This document shows positions 43,949 to 52,484 of a stretch of 64,000 bases of DNA, in pieces. The position numbers and the translations under genes were made by a program. Position 1 is the first letter of the stretch; every line of letters begins with the position of its first letter. Below the pieces are notes generated by a model. It made no database searches, was not told where the DNA came from, and saw only the letters and a program-made list of their open reading frames with translations. This DNA is from Verrucomicrobiaceae bacterium (GTDB taxonomy: Bacteria; Pseudomonadota; Gammaproteobacteria; Pseudomonadales; CAMLJR01): assembly GCA_028293825.1 (NCBI GenBank), contig JAQGNY010000048.1, forward strand, positions 62,001 through 126,000. The letters are read 5' to 3'.

Positions 43949-44731
43949 TTACGCGGTTTTGCGGAAGAAGGGTTCGTTCGACCGTGCGGTCAGAACTTCC
44001 ACGCCATCCTTGGTCACCACAATCATGTGCTCAAACTGGGCCGACAGGCGGCCATCCTTGGTAGTGACGGTCCAACCGTCTTTTGGATTGAGCTTCACAT
44101 GGCGTTTGCCGGCGTTGATCATCGGTTCTATGGTGAAGATCATGCCTTCTTTTAATTCCAGGCCGGTGCCGCGTTGGCCGTAATGCAGTACTTGTGGCTC
44201 TTCATGGAACACCGTGCCGATACCGTGACCGCAGTATTCCCGCACGACAGAATAATAATTGGCTTCGGCATGGCGTTGAATGACGTGGCCGATGTCGCCG
44301 AGACGCGCGCCCGGTTTCACTTCAGCGATACCTTTATAAAGACATTCGAGGGTGATGTTGATCAAGCGCTCGGCATGTGGCTGCGGGGTGCCGACATGGA
44401 ACATCTCGCTGGTGTCGCCGTGGTAGCCGTCTTTAATGACAGTGATATCGATATTAATAATGTCGCCGTCTTTCAGAATCTTCTTGTCCGACGGAATGCC
44501 GTGGCAGACGACGTCATTGACAGAGGTGCAGATCGACTTTGGGAAGCCTTGGTAATTAAGCGGCGCCGGCACAGTTTTCTGCGTATCGACCATATATTCG
44601 TGGCAGATGCGGTCGATCTCGGCGGTACTGACTCCCGGCTGCACGTAAGGCGCGATGAATTCCAGCACCTCGGCTGCCAAGCGGCCGGCGATGCGCATTT
44701 TTTCGAGTTCTTCAGGCGTATTTACAGTCAC
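43949..44731 (-). CDS. map: Methionine aminopeptidase, type I
   Basis: It removes the initiator methionine from new proteins when the second residue is small. The 260-residue product has the five metal ligands in context: Asp pair in I-D-I-T-V and G-D-T-S-E-M-F, His in G-H-G-I-G, and two Glu in I-E-P-M-I and the last segment. The start is GTG (M-T-V-N-T-P-E-E-L), with no strong ribosome site. It is divergent from rpsB, the standard gammaproteobacterial layout, and the region between them holds the rpsB promoter and leader. It is followed directly by glnD. Confidence 0.97.
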   Translation of the reverse strand: MTVNTPEELEKMRIAGRLAAEVLEFIAPYVQPGVSTAEIDRICHEYMVDTQKTVPAPLNYQGFPKSICTSVNDVVCHGIPSDKKILKDGDIINIDITVIKDGYHGDTSEMFHVGTPQPHAERLINITLECLYKGIAEVKPGARLGDIGHVIQRHAEANYYSVVREYCGHGIGTVFHEEPQVLHYGQRGTGLELKEGMIFTIEPMINAGKRHVKLNPKDGWTVTTKDGRLSAQFEHMIVVTKDGVEVLTARSNEPFFRKTA

Positions 44732-44873
44732 GGTCGATGAGTCTTTTTCGCATCAGATGAATGGAGTGGCGCCAGCGCCGGGAATTTGATCCGGCATTGT
44801 AAACCAAGCCGTTAGGCGCTGCCCACGTTTCCGCGAGCGCGTTACTTTTTGCCTTTATGTGGGCAGGCTGCTG

Positions 44874-44882
44874 TGGTATAAA
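44874..44882 (+). promoter_or_regulatory. Extended -10 promoter of rpsB
   Basis: TGGTATAAA at 44874-44882 is an extended -10 element (TG, one base, TATAAA), followed by a G+C-rich discriminator GCGCG. The same form, TGTGGTATAAA, is a conserved feature ahead of rpsB in gammaproteobacteria. No good -35 box is needed or seen. Transcription would start near 44889, giving a leader of about 135 bases. Confidence 0.75.
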
Positions 44883-44949
44883 GCGCGTCCCGCCCATTGG
44901 GCCGGGATTTTAAGCAGTCTTTTACTAACGCCGCACATGTGCCGTCACA

Positions 44950-45012
44950 TCGGTCTGGGTGCTCCGCTTGCGGGGTGGATCGCTGGGGTGCATGGAGGAC
45001 TAACCCGAACTT
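44950..45012 (+). ncRNA. rpsB leader, S2-binding (t44-type) element
   Basis: Between map and rpsB the leader carries GGTGCTCCGCTTGCGGGGTG, a hairpin of CTCCGC and GCGGGG, and then GGGTGCATGGAGGACTAACC with GGGT/ACCC able to pair. Position and sequence match the t44/rpsB leader family, where ribosomal protein S2 binds its own mRNA to repress rpsB-tsf. An ATG-GAGG inside it is a decoy, not the gene start. The recognition rests on remembered consensus, not on a model search. Confidence 0.72.
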
Positions 45013-45023
45013 AAGGAATTATT

Positions 45024-45767
45024 ATGTCTCAAGTAAGCATGCGCGAAATGTTGCAGGCTGGTGTGCATTTCGGCCACCAAACCCGCTTCTGGAACCCCAA
45101 AATGGCACCGTATATCTTCGGTGCGCGTAACAAGATTCATATCATCAACCTCGAACACACCGTACCTGCGTTCAATGACGCGTTGGCTTTTGTTAAAAAG
45201 CTGTCGTCGAACAAGAACAAGGTATTGATGGTTGGCACCAAGCGTTCCGCCAGCAAAATCATCAAAGAGCAAGCCGATCGTTGTGGCATGCCTTACGTCA
45301 GTCATCGTTGGCTCGGCGGCATGTTGACCAACTACAAAACCATTCGTATGTCGATCAAGCGCCTGCGCGAGCTCGAAGCGCAAAGCCTCGACGGTACCTT
45401 CGAGAAGCTGACCAAGAAAGAAGCGCTGATGCGTACCCGCGATATGGAGAAGCTGGAACGCTCCATCGGCGGTATTAAAGAAATGGCGGGCCTGCCCGAC
45501 GCGCTATTTATCATTGATGTCGATCACGAGCGCATTGCCATTCAGGAAGCCAATAAGCTTGGCATTCCTGTTATCGGCGTGGTCGATACCAACAGCAATC
45601 CGGATGGCGTGGACTACGTTATCCCCGGTAACGACGACGCGATTCGCGCCGTTAAGTTGTATGCCTCTGCAGTAGCCGATGCCGTATTGAACGGTCGCGG
45701 TGATGTTGCAGTTGCACCGGAAGAGTTTGCTGAGCCAAAAGCTGAAGAGGCTGGCGCCGCGGAATAA
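45024..45767 (+). CDS. rpsB: 30S ribosomal protein S2
   Basis: S2 is needed for bS1 docking on the small subunit. The 247-residue product begins [17 protein letters not shown] and includes the family's F-I-I-D-V-D-H and [10 protein letters not shown]. Its end is acidic and Ala-rich (A-G-A-A-E). The ATG is preceded by AAGGAA. It is led by the extended -10 promoter and S2 leader, and followed by a terminator that cuts part of the transcript before tsf, so more S2 than EF-Ts mRNA may be made. Standard gene. Confidence 0.99.
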   Translation: MSQVSMREMLQAGVHFGHQTRFWNPKMAPYIFGARNKIHIINLEHTVPAFNDALAFVKKLSSNKNKVLMVGTKRSASKIIKEQADRCGMPYVSHRWLGGMLTNYKTIRMSIKRLRELEAQSLDGTFEKLTKKEALMRTRDMEKLERSIGGIKEMAGLPDALFIIDVDHERIAIQEANKLGIPVIGVVDTNSNPDGVDYVIPGNDDAIRAVKLYASAVADAVLNGRGDVAVAPEEFAEPKAEEAGAAE

Positions 45768-45787
45768 TTTCGCGAGTCAATCCTGCG

Positions 45788-45812
45788 AAAGGGGGCTTGG
45801 CCCCCTTTTTTA
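45788..45812 (+). terminator. Rho-independent terminator between rpsB and tsf
   Basis: AAGGGGGC and GCCCCCTT pair around a short TTG loop and are followed by T residues, 20 bp after the rpsB stop. It is probably a partial terminator, since tsf has no clear promoter of its own just ahead. Confidence 0.88.
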
Positions 45813-45878
45813 AATCAGATTTTTAAACGAATTTTTCAGCCTGTCTAACGGCAGTCTGAGCAAGTGGAGGAATACGCG

Positions 45879-46751
45879 ATGGCAGAAGTAACTGCATCTT
45901 TGGTGAAAGAGCTGCGCGAGCGCACTGGTCTCGGCATGATGGAGTGCAAAAAAGCACTCGTTGAAGCTGGCGCCGATATCGAAAAAGCGATCGAAGAGCT
46001 GCGTAAATCCAGCGGCATGAAAGCGGCCAAAAAAGCCGGTCGCACGGCGGCTGATGGCGTTGTGGTTACTAAGGTGGCGGCCGATGGCAGCTACGGCGTA
46101 ATCCTGGAAGTTAACAGCGAGACCGATTTCGTCGCGCGCGACAGCAATTTCTTGGGCTTCGTGGGCAAAGTGTTGGATAAAGCGTTCACCACTAAGCAGA
46201 CCGATATTGCGGCACTGACGGACGGTGATCTCGAAACCGCACGTCAGGCACTGGTTCAGAAGATCGGTGAGAACATCAGCGTGCGTCGTATCCGTTTGGT
46301 TGAAGCGGCTAACGGCGTGGTCAACACCTACGTGCACTCGACCGGCCGTATTGCCGTATTGGTTGCGTTGAAAGGTGGCGACGCCGATCTGGCGAAAGAC
46401 GTTGCGATGCATGTTGCAGCCGTCAATCCGCAGGTCGTGCGCCAGGAAGATGTGTCGGCCGACGTGATCGCCAAGGAAAAAGAAATCTACACCGCGCAAG
46501 CTGCTGAAAGCGGCAAGCCGGCCGATATCGTCGAGAAGATGGTTTTGGGTCGCGTTAAGAAATTCCTGGCCGAGGTCAGTTTGCTCGACCAGCCGTTCGT
46601 CAAGGATCCCGATACCACAGTCGGTAATCTGGCGAAGAAAGCGGGCGCCGAAGTTGTCGAATTCACCCGCTTTGAAGTGGGCGAAGGCATCGACAAGGAA
46701 ACCGTGGATTTCGCAGCAGAGGTTGCCGCAGCGGCACAGCCTAAGGGCTAA
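45879..46751 (+). CDS. tsf: Elongation factor Ts
   Basis: EF-Ts exchanges GDP for GTP on EF-Tu. The 290-residue product has the N-terminal UBA-like domain with [15 protein letters not shown] and the core with N-S-E-T-D-F-V-A. The open frame starts earlier (45864), but ATG 45879 has GGAGG upstream and gives the normal M-A-E-V-T start. It lies 111 bp after rpsB, past a terminator, and is followed by its own terminator at 46769. Normal length and sequence. Confidence 0.99.
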   Translation: MAEVTASLVKELRERTGLGMMECKKALVEAGADIEKAIEELRKSSGMKAAKKAGRTAADGVVVTKVAADGSYGVILEVNSETDFVARDSNFLGFVGKVLDKAFTTKQTDIAALTDGDLETARQALVQKIGENISVRRIRLVEAANGVVNTYVHSTGRIAVLVALKGGDADLAKDVAMHVAAVNPQVVRQEDVSADVIAKEKEIYTAQAAESGKPADIVEKMVLGRVKKFLAEVSLLDQPFVKDPDTTVGNLAKKAGAEVVEFTRFEVGEGIDKETVDFAAEVAAAAQPKG

Positions 46752-46768
46752 GTCAGGCTGAATTTGCA

Positions 46769-46790
46769 CGGGGCCATTAGGCCCCGTTTT
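46769..46790 (+). terminator. Rho-independent terminator after tsf
   Basis: CGGGGCC (46769-46775) pairs with GGCCCCG (46780-46786) around ATTA and is followed by TTTT, 17 bp after the tsf stop codon. Confidence 0.88.
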
Positions 46791-46853
46791 CATATCTCGA
46801 ATTTGCTCCATTTTCTGTTTTAATCAGCGACTGTTTAAATATTGGAGTGCGTT

Positions 46854-47579
46854 ATGTCGAACCCGTCTCGCGACAAAAAATACAAACGTATTCTGCTCAA
46901 GCTAAGCGGCGAAGCGCTGGGTAAAGATGGCGTGGGCATCGATCCAAAAATTCTCGATCGGATGGCGTTGGAAATCGGCCAGCTGATCGGTATCGGCGTG
47001 CAAGTGGGTCTTGTGGTTGGCGGCGGCAATATTTTTCGCGGCGCCGCGCTGCAAGCAGCGGGTCTTGATCGCGTTACCGGCGATCACATGGGCATGCTGG
47101 CGACGGTGATGAACGGCCTGGCTATGCGCGATGCGCTCGAGCGCAGCAATATTGCCTCGCGCGTGATGTCGGCGATTCCAATGAGTGGTGTGGTCGATCA
47201 CTATGATCGCCGCAAAGCCGTGCGCGCGTTGGAGCGCGGTGAAGTGGTGATTTTCGCTGCTGGCACCGGCAATCCATTTTTCACCACCGATTCCGCGGCA
47301 TGTTTGCGGGGCATCGAAATCAATGCGGAAATCGTCCTGAAAGCCACCAAGGTCGACGGCATCTATAACGACGACCCCATGCGCAATCCGAATGCCGTAA
47401 AATACGACCGCCTCACTTACGACGATGTGCTCGATCAGAAGCTGGGCGTAATGGATTTGACCGCGATTTGCTTATGCCGCGATCACAATTTACCGTTGCG
47501 CGTTTTCGCGATGGAAAAAGTCGGCGCTCTGCTCAATATCGTCGTCGGCGGCAACGAAGGCACAGTAGTGCACGGTTGA
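46854..47579 (+). CDS. pyrH: Uridylate kinase
   Basis: PyrH phosphorylates UMP to UDP and is hexameric, with GTP activation. The 241-residue product has the kinase start [12 protein letters not shown] and the nucleotide-binding [12 protein letters not shown] is further on. ATG 46854 is preceded by TTGGAGTG; the frame extends twelve bases upstream. It starts the run pyrH-frr-uppS-cdsA-dxr after the tsf terminator, so a promoter must lie in 46791-46853; I could not define it. Frr follows 16 bp on. Confidence 0.98.
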   Translation: MSNPSRDKKYKRILLKLSGEALGKDGVGIDPKILDRMALEIGQLIGIGVQVGLVVGGGNIFRGAALQAAGLDRVTGDHMGMLATVMNGLAMRDALERSNIASRVMSAIPMSGVVDHYDRRKAVRALERGEVVIFAAGTGNPFFTTDSAACLRGIEINAEIVLKATKVDGIYNDDPMRNPNAVKYDRLTYDDVLDQKLGVMDLTAICLCRDHNLPLRVFAMEKVGALLNIVVGGNEGTVVHG

Positions 47580-47595
47580 TTCAGGAGAATTAAAA

Positions 47596-48153
47596 GTGAT
47601 CGAAGAATTAAAAAAAGATGCCGAAGAGCGCATGAAAAAATCGGTCGAGTCGCTCGGCCATAATTTCAATAAAATTCGCACCGGCCGCGCGCATCCGAGC
47701 ATTCTCGACACCATCCGCGTCAGCTATTACGGCAGCGATGTGCCGCTCAGCCAGGTTGCCAATGTCGGTGTCGAAGATGCACGCACGCTGACGGTTTCGC
47801 CGTGGGAGCGCAACATGGTGCCGGACGTCGAGCGCGCGATCATGAAATCGGATCTCGGTTTAAATCCGAGCACGGCTGGCACGGTCATTCGTATTCCGAT
47901 GCCGCAGCTGACCGAAGAGACGCGTAAGGGCTTTATCAAGCAGGCGCGACACGAGGCCGAAAATGCCCGCGTCGCGATTCGCAATGTGCGCCGCGATGTG
48001 TTGGCCGACATTAAAGAATTGCAAAAAGATAAAGAGATCAGCGAAGACCAAGAGCGTAAAGCGCAGGAAGATGTGCAAAAACTTACCGACCGTTTTATCA
48101 GTGAAGCCGATAAGGCATTAACGGCCAAAGAAGCCGATTTGATGGTTGTGTAG
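47596..48153 (+). CDS. frr: Ribosome recycling factor
   Basis: RRF, with EF-G, splits post-termination ribosomes. The 185-residue product has the classic length, with [11 protein letters not shown] in domain I and R-V-S-Y-Y-G leading to domain II. The C-terminal helix ([11 protein letters not shown]) is intact. The start is GTG with AGGAGA six bases upstream. It is 16 bp after pyrH and 20 bp before uppS, so these are co-transcribed. Nothing is unusual. Confidence 0.99.
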   Translation: MIEELKKDAEERMKKSVESLGHNFNKIRTGRAHPSILDTIRVSYYGSDVPLSQVANVGVEDARTLTVSPWERNMVPDVERAIMKSDLGLNPSTAGTVIRIPMPQLTEETRKGFIKQARHEAENARVAIRNVRRDVLADIKELQKDKEISEDQERKAQEDVQKLTDRFISEADKALTAKEADLMVV

Positions 48154-48173
48154 ACAGCTGATTCCGCATTGTT

Positions 48174-48944
48174 ATGACTGATAATTCAGCTGTCGAAGCG
48201 CTCGAGCGCATACCCCGTCATGTGGCCATCATTATGGATGGCAACAATCGCTGGGCAAAAAGCCGCGGCTTGCCCGGTGTCGCCGGTCATCGTGCCGGTG
48301 TTGAAGCTATTCGCGGCGTATTGCGCACTTGCCGCAAATTCGGCGTCGAGACACTGACGCTATTTGCCTTCAGCAGTGAAAACTGGAATCGCCCGTCGGC
48401 CGAAGTGGCGGCGCTGATGCAATTGTTCTCGGTGTATTTGAATAGCGAAGTAAAAAAGTTGCACGAAGATAATGTGCGACTGCGATTCATCGGCGAGCGC
48501 GCGCGGCTCAGCGCTGCGTTGCAGAAAAAAATGGCGAATGCAGAGGAATTCACCGGCGACAATACCGGCTCGCAATTAGTGATTGCAGTCGATTACGGCG
48601 GCCAGTGGGATATCGTCAATGCTGCGCGTAATTTGGCAGCGCGCGTCGAGCGCGGCGAATTGCGCGCCGAGCAAATCAATGCGGCGCTGTTCGATCAGGC
48701 CAGCGCGCTCTCCGATTTACCGAAACCCGACTTGTTGATTCGCACTGCGGGCGAGCAACGCATCAGCAATTTTTTGCTGTGGCAAATTGCCTACGCCGAG
48801 CTGTATTTCACCGACACCTATTGGCCCGACTTCAACGAGCGCGAAATGCTGCAGGCGTTGCAGGCTTTCGATCAGCGCGAGCGTCGTTTCGGCGCCCGCG
48901 ATACTGCCCCTTCGTTAAAATCGGAGGCCGCTGGCAATGCTTAA
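48174..48944 (+). CDS. uppS: Undecaprenyl diphosphate synthase
   Basis: UppS (IspU) condenses isopentenyl diphosphate units in cis to make the C55 carrier for peptidoglycan and O-antigen. The 256-residue product contains the substrate site I-I-M-D-G-N-N-R-W-A (Asp22), F-A-F-S-S-E-N-W and the closing P-D-L-L-I-R-T-A-G-E. It follows frr, and its end overlaps the cdsA start by 8 bp. No strong ribosome site is seen before ATG 48174. Its C-terminal tail after the R-x-F-G motif is ordinary. Confidence 0.98.
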   Translation: MTDNSAVEALERIPRHVAIIMDGNNRWAKSRGLPGVAGHRAGVEAIRGVLRTCRKFGVETLTLFAFSSENWNRPSAEVAALMQLFSVYLNSEVKKLHEDNVRLRFIGERARLSAALQKKMANAEEFTGDNTGSQLVIAVDYGGQWDIVNAARNLAARVERGELRAEQINAALFDQASALSDLPKPDLLIRTAGEQRISNFLLWQIAYAELYFTDTYWPDFNEREMLQALQAFDQRERRFGARDTAPSLKSEAAGNA

Positions 48945-49764
48945 GCAACGCATAATTACTGGCTCTTTGTTGGCGATAGGCGCGGTGCTGGCGTTCACGT
49001 TACTGCCGGCTTATGTGCTCGTTGGCTTGCTGGCGCTGGTTACGCTGCTGGCGTGCTGGGAATGGTCGGATCTGGCCGGTGTAAAAAGCTTGGCGCTGCG
49101 CGCGCTGTATTGTTTGCTGTCGCTTGGCGCTATGGCGCTGCTATTGGAGCTGACGCAATTGCTTGGTCCAGTTCCAGATAATACGACGCTGCGAAAAGTG
49201 TTCACCGTCGCTGCCGCGTGGTGGTTTGTCGCGCTGACCTGCGTCACCACCTATCCACGCAGCGCATCGGCGTGGGGTGCGATTCCCGCACGTCTGGTTA
49301 TCGGTTGGTTGACGTTGCTGCCCGCCTGGCTGGCATTTGCTTATCTGCGTATGCAGCCCTTCGGCGAGAGGAAAATCGTATTTTTACTGGGATTAGTCGC
49401 GGCTGCCGATATCGGTGCCTATTTCAGCGGCAAAGCATTCGGCAAACATAAGCTGGCGCCTGCGGTCAGCCCGGGTAAATCCTGGGAGGGATTTTGGGGC
49501 GGTCTGGTTTTCAGCCTGCTGGTCGCGACGCTGGTTTGGTGGTTTTACTGGGCCGCCTTGCCTCTGCTGGCATGGCTCGCTGTGGTCGCGTTCACCGCAC
49601 TCGCGTCCGTACTCGGCGATCTATTGGAAAGCATGGTCAAGAGGCATCGGGGTGTTAAGGACAGCGGTAATTTATTGCCAGGTCACGGCGGTATTATGGA
49701 TCGCTTCGACAGTATCAGTGCCGCCGCGCCGATTTTTGCGCTCGGCCTGTTACTGGTGAAATGA
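48937..49764 (+). CDS. cdsA: Phosphatidate cytidylyltransferase
   Basis: CdsA makes CDP-diacylglycerol from phosphatidate and CTP, the branch point of phospholipid synthesis. The 275-residue inner-membrane protein has about eight hydrophobic helices and the C-terminal family signature with [10 protein letters not shown] and [13 protein letters not shown] 48937 overlaps the uppS end by 8 bp, and dxr starts one base after its stop. All signature residues (Asp, His, Asp) are in place. Confidence 0.97.
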   Translation: MLKQRIITGSLLAIGAVLAFTLLPAYVLVGLLALVTLLACWEWSDLAGVKSLALRALYCLLSLGAMALLLELTQLLGPVPDNTTLRKVFTVAAAWWFVALTCVTTYPRSASAWGAIPARLVIGWLTLLPAWLAFAYLRMQPFGERKIVFLLGLVAAADIGAYFSGKAFGKHKLAPAVSPGKSWEGFWGGLVFSLLVATLVWWFYWAALPLLAWLAVVAFTALASVLGDLLESMVKRHRGVKDSGNLLPGHGGIMDRFDSISAAAPIFALGLLLVK

Positions 49765-49765
49765 G

Positions 49766-50968
49766 ATGACGACGGCAGCGCCAAGCGCGCTTAAAGCTGT
49801 CACCATACTGGGTGCGACCGGCTCGATCGGGCTGAGTACGCTCGATGTAATTTCGCGTCATCCGGACCGCTATCGCGTGTTTGCGCTGACCGCCAATACG
49901 CGTACCGAAGAATTATTCCAGCTCGCACTGACGTTTTCGCCGCGCTATATCGTGGTTCGCGACGAAGCCGATGCCTTGCAGCTGCAGCGTCGCCTACATG
50001 AGGTTGGGCGCGAGACCGACGTTTTATTCGGTGCGCAAGGTTTGCACGATGTGGCCGCGCACGAGGCCGTCGATAGCGTGGTGGCAGCCATCGTCGGCGC
50101 AGCTGGCCTCGAATCGACCATGGCGGCGGTGAAAGCGGGCAAACAAGTGCTGCTGGCCAATAAAGAAGCGCTGGTCATGGCCGGGCATTTATTTATGACC
50201 GCCGTTGCCGAGTCGGGCGCGGTATTGCTGCCAGTTGATAGCGAGCACAACGCCATTTTTCAATGCATGCCTGGCGATTACCGTTCGGGTCTGGCGCGCG
50301 TCGGTGTGCGTAAAATTTTACTGACAGGATCGGGCGGACCGTTTCGCACCACGCCGCTGAGCGAGCTTGCCAGTGTGACTCCGGCGCAGGCCGTGGCGCA
50401 TCCCAATTGGTCGATGGGCCCAAAGATTTCCGTTGATTCGGCAACGATGATGAACAAGGGTTTGGAGCTTATCGAAGCCTGCTGGCTGTTCGATGCACGG
50501 CCCGAACAAGTACAGATTGTTGTGCACCCGCAGTCGGTCATTCACAGCATGGTCGAATACATCGACGGTTCGGTGTTGGCCCAGCTGGGCAATCCGGATA
50601 TGCGTACGCCGATCGCCCATGCGCTGGCGTGGCCGCAGCGCATCGAGTCCGGAGTCGGGGCGCTCGATATAATCGCGCGGGGGCGGCTTGATTTTCAGGA
50701 GCCCGACTACGCTCGTTTCCCATGTTTGCGTTTGGCGACTGAGGCGATGCAGTTCGGCGGCACTGGGCCGGCGTTATTAAATGCAGCAAATGAAGAAGCT
50801 GTCGCGGCGTTTTTGGCCGGTACAATTCGCTTCACGGATATTCCGCGCGTGATCGAGCGCGTGCTGGGTGAAATCTCGGCAGTTGAACCGCAACTATTGA
50901 GCGATGTCCAAACCGCCGACCGTGAAGCGCGGCAGCTTGCCGCGGCAATCATTAGCGATAACAGGTAA
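49766..50968 (+). CDS. dxr: 1-deoxy-D-xylulose 5-phosphate reductoisomerase
   Basis: Dxr (IspC) turns DXP into MEP with NADPH, the first committed step of the non-mevalonate isoprenoid route, which also feeds UppS upstream. The 400-residue product has the NADPH motif [10 protein letters not shown], the metal/substrate site S-E-H-N-A-I-F-Q and S-V-I-H-S-M-V-E-Y. It starts one base after the cdsA stop and ends five bases before rseP. Fosmidomycin is the known inhibitor of this family. Normal length. Confidence 0.98.
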   Translation: MTTAAPSALKAVTILGATGSIGLSTLDVISRHPDRYRVFALTANTRTEELFQLALTFSPRYIVVRDEADALQLQRRLHEVGRETDVLFGAQGLHDVAAHEAVDSVVAAIVGAAGLESTMAAVKAGKQVLLANKEALVMAGHLFMTAVAESGAVLLPVDSEHNAIFQCMPGDYRSGLARVGVRKILLTGSGGPFRTTPLSELASVTPAQAVAHPNWSMGPKISVDSATMMNKGLELIEACWLFDARPEQVQIVVHPQSVIHSMVEYIDGSVLAQLGNPDMRTPIAHALAWPQRIESGVGALDIIARGRLDFQEPDYARFPCLRLATEAMQFGGTGPALLNAANEEAVAAFLAGTIRFTDIPRVIERVLGEISAVEPQLLSDVQTADREARQLAAAIISDNR

Positions 50969-50973
50969 TCCAT

Positions 50974-52326
50974 ATGAATATCGTGCAAATGATTTTAATC
51001 ACGGCCCTCACGCTGGGCGTGCTGGTCACTATCCACGAATTCGGCCATTTCTGGGTGGCGCGGCGTTGCGGCGTCAAGGTGCTGCGGTTTTGTATTGGTT
51101 TCGGCAAGCCGCTGGTGCGCTGGCACGATAAAACCGGCACCGAATTCGCGATTGCGGCAATTCCGCTCGGCGGCTACGTGAAAATGCTCGATGAGCGCGA
51201 AGGCGAAGTGCCGCCGGAATTGTTGTCGCAAAGTTTTATGCGTAAGCCAGTGTCGCAGCGCATTGCCATTGCTGCCGCCGGCCCCGTTGCCAATTTCCTG
51301 CTCGCAATTTTCCTGTACTGGGTGATGTTTATCGTCGGTGTCGGCGGTATCGCGCCGGTTATTGGCGCCGTTAAGCCAGGTTCATTAGCGGAGCAGGCAG
51401 GCCTTGTAGCCGGGCAGGAGATTGTTTCAATCGACGGTGAGGAAACGCCGACGATTCAGGCGCTGCATGAGCGCTTGCTGCAACGGATCGGCGAAACCGG
51501 CACGCTGCGCATCGCCGCTAAACGCCCCGACTCCGAAGTCCTCCACGACTCCACAGTAACTTTGAACAGCTGGTTGTCGGGCAGCGAAGAGCCCGATTTA
51601 GTCGGCGGCCTTGGGATCGAATTATGGCGCCCGCGCGGCGAGCCGATTGTCGATCAGGTGGTGCCGGACAGCCCCGCATCGCGCGCTGGATTGCAGCCGC
51701 ACGACCGCATCGAGAGCGCCGATGGCGTAGCGATGCCCGATTGGCAGGCTTGGTTGGATTACGTTCGCGCGCGCCCACAACAAACCATCAATTTAGCTAT
51801 TTTGCGCGACGGCGTGCGTCATGAAATTGCGCTGACACCGGATCGTAAAGTCGATGAAGCGGGTAAAGCCTACGGCCAGGTCGGTTTGGGCGGTACGGTT
51901 AAATGGCCGGACAACATGCTGCGCGATTTCAGTTATTCGCCGCTGGCTGCAGTAATTCCAGCTTTGAACCGCACTTGGATGATGTCGGTGGTGTCATTGG
52001 ATTCGATTAAAAAAATGATACTCGGCATGATCTCCCCAAAAAACTTGAGCGGGCCGATCACCATTGCTAAAGTGGCGACCGCTTCGGCCAAGTCGGGCTG
52101 GGAGCCTTATCTGGCATTTCTGGCTTTTTTCAGTGTCAGCTTGGGTGTGTTGAATTTGCTGCCGATCCCAGTATTGGATGGCGGCCATATTTTGTTTTCA
52201 CTGCCTGAGTTGTTTACAGGCAAACCGTTGCCGGACCGGATTCAAACCATCGGCTATCAGGTGGGTTTATTCGTTGTCGTCGGCGTCATGATGTTAGCGT
52301 TGTATAACGATTTACTGCGGCTCTGA
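50974..52326 (+). CDS. rseP: Sigma-E-pathway intramembrane zinc protease
   Basis: RseP is the site-2 protease that cuts anti-sigma factor RseA in the membrane after DegS, releasing sigma-E. The 450-residue product has H-E-F-G-H (His21, Glu22, His25) in the first helix, two PDZ domains in the periplasmic middle part, and N-L-L-P-I-P-V-L-D-G-G-H near the third helix, with the metal Asp. ATG 50974 lies five bases after the dxr stop. It precedes bamA, as usual. All catalytic residues are present. Confidence 0.97.
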   Translation: MNIVQMILITALTLGVLVTIHEFGHFWVARRCGVKVLRFCIGFGKPLVRWHDKTGTEFAIAAIPLGGYVKMLDEREGEVPPELLSQSFMRKPVSQRIAIAAAGPVANFLLAIFLYWVMFIVGVGGIAPVIGAVKPGSLAEQAGLVAGQEIVSIDGEETPTIQALHERLLQRIGETGTLRIAAKRPDSEVLHDSTVTLNSWLSGSEEPDLVGGLGIELWRPRGEPIVDQVVPDSPASRAGLQPHDRIESADGVAMPDWQAWLDYVRARPQQTINLAILRDGVRHEIALTPDRKVDEAGKAYGQVGLGGTVKWPDNMLRDFSYSPLAAVIPALNRTWMMSVVSLDSIKKMILGMISPKNLSGPITIAKVATASAKSGWEPYLAFLAFFSVSLGVLNLLPIPVLDGGHILFSLPELFTGKPLPDRIQTIGYQVGLFVVVGVMMLALYNDLLRL

Positions 52327-52352
52327 ACTTCCATCGAGTGAATGTGCTCTTA
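52325..52352 (+). promoter_or_regulatory. Possible sigma-E promoter upstream of bamA
   Basis: GAACTT (52325-52330) is followed after 17 bases by TCTTA (52348-52352). This approximates the sigma-E consensus (GGAACTT, about 16 bases, TCTGA/TCAAA). It overlaps the rseP stop and lies about 135 bp before bamA. bamA is under sigma-E control in E. coli. The -10 half is imperfect, so this is a candidate only. Confidence 0.35.
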
Positions 52353-52484
52353 GTCGACCAGCGAATGGTGCGAGCGAGCGCGTTTTGAATAACGAGAGTG
52401 TGCTTAGCGAAGGCGCCCTCAATAACAACCGCGGTGTTGCGACTTTAAACATTGCGCTTTTGGGTTCTTGGTAACTTACTGTTG

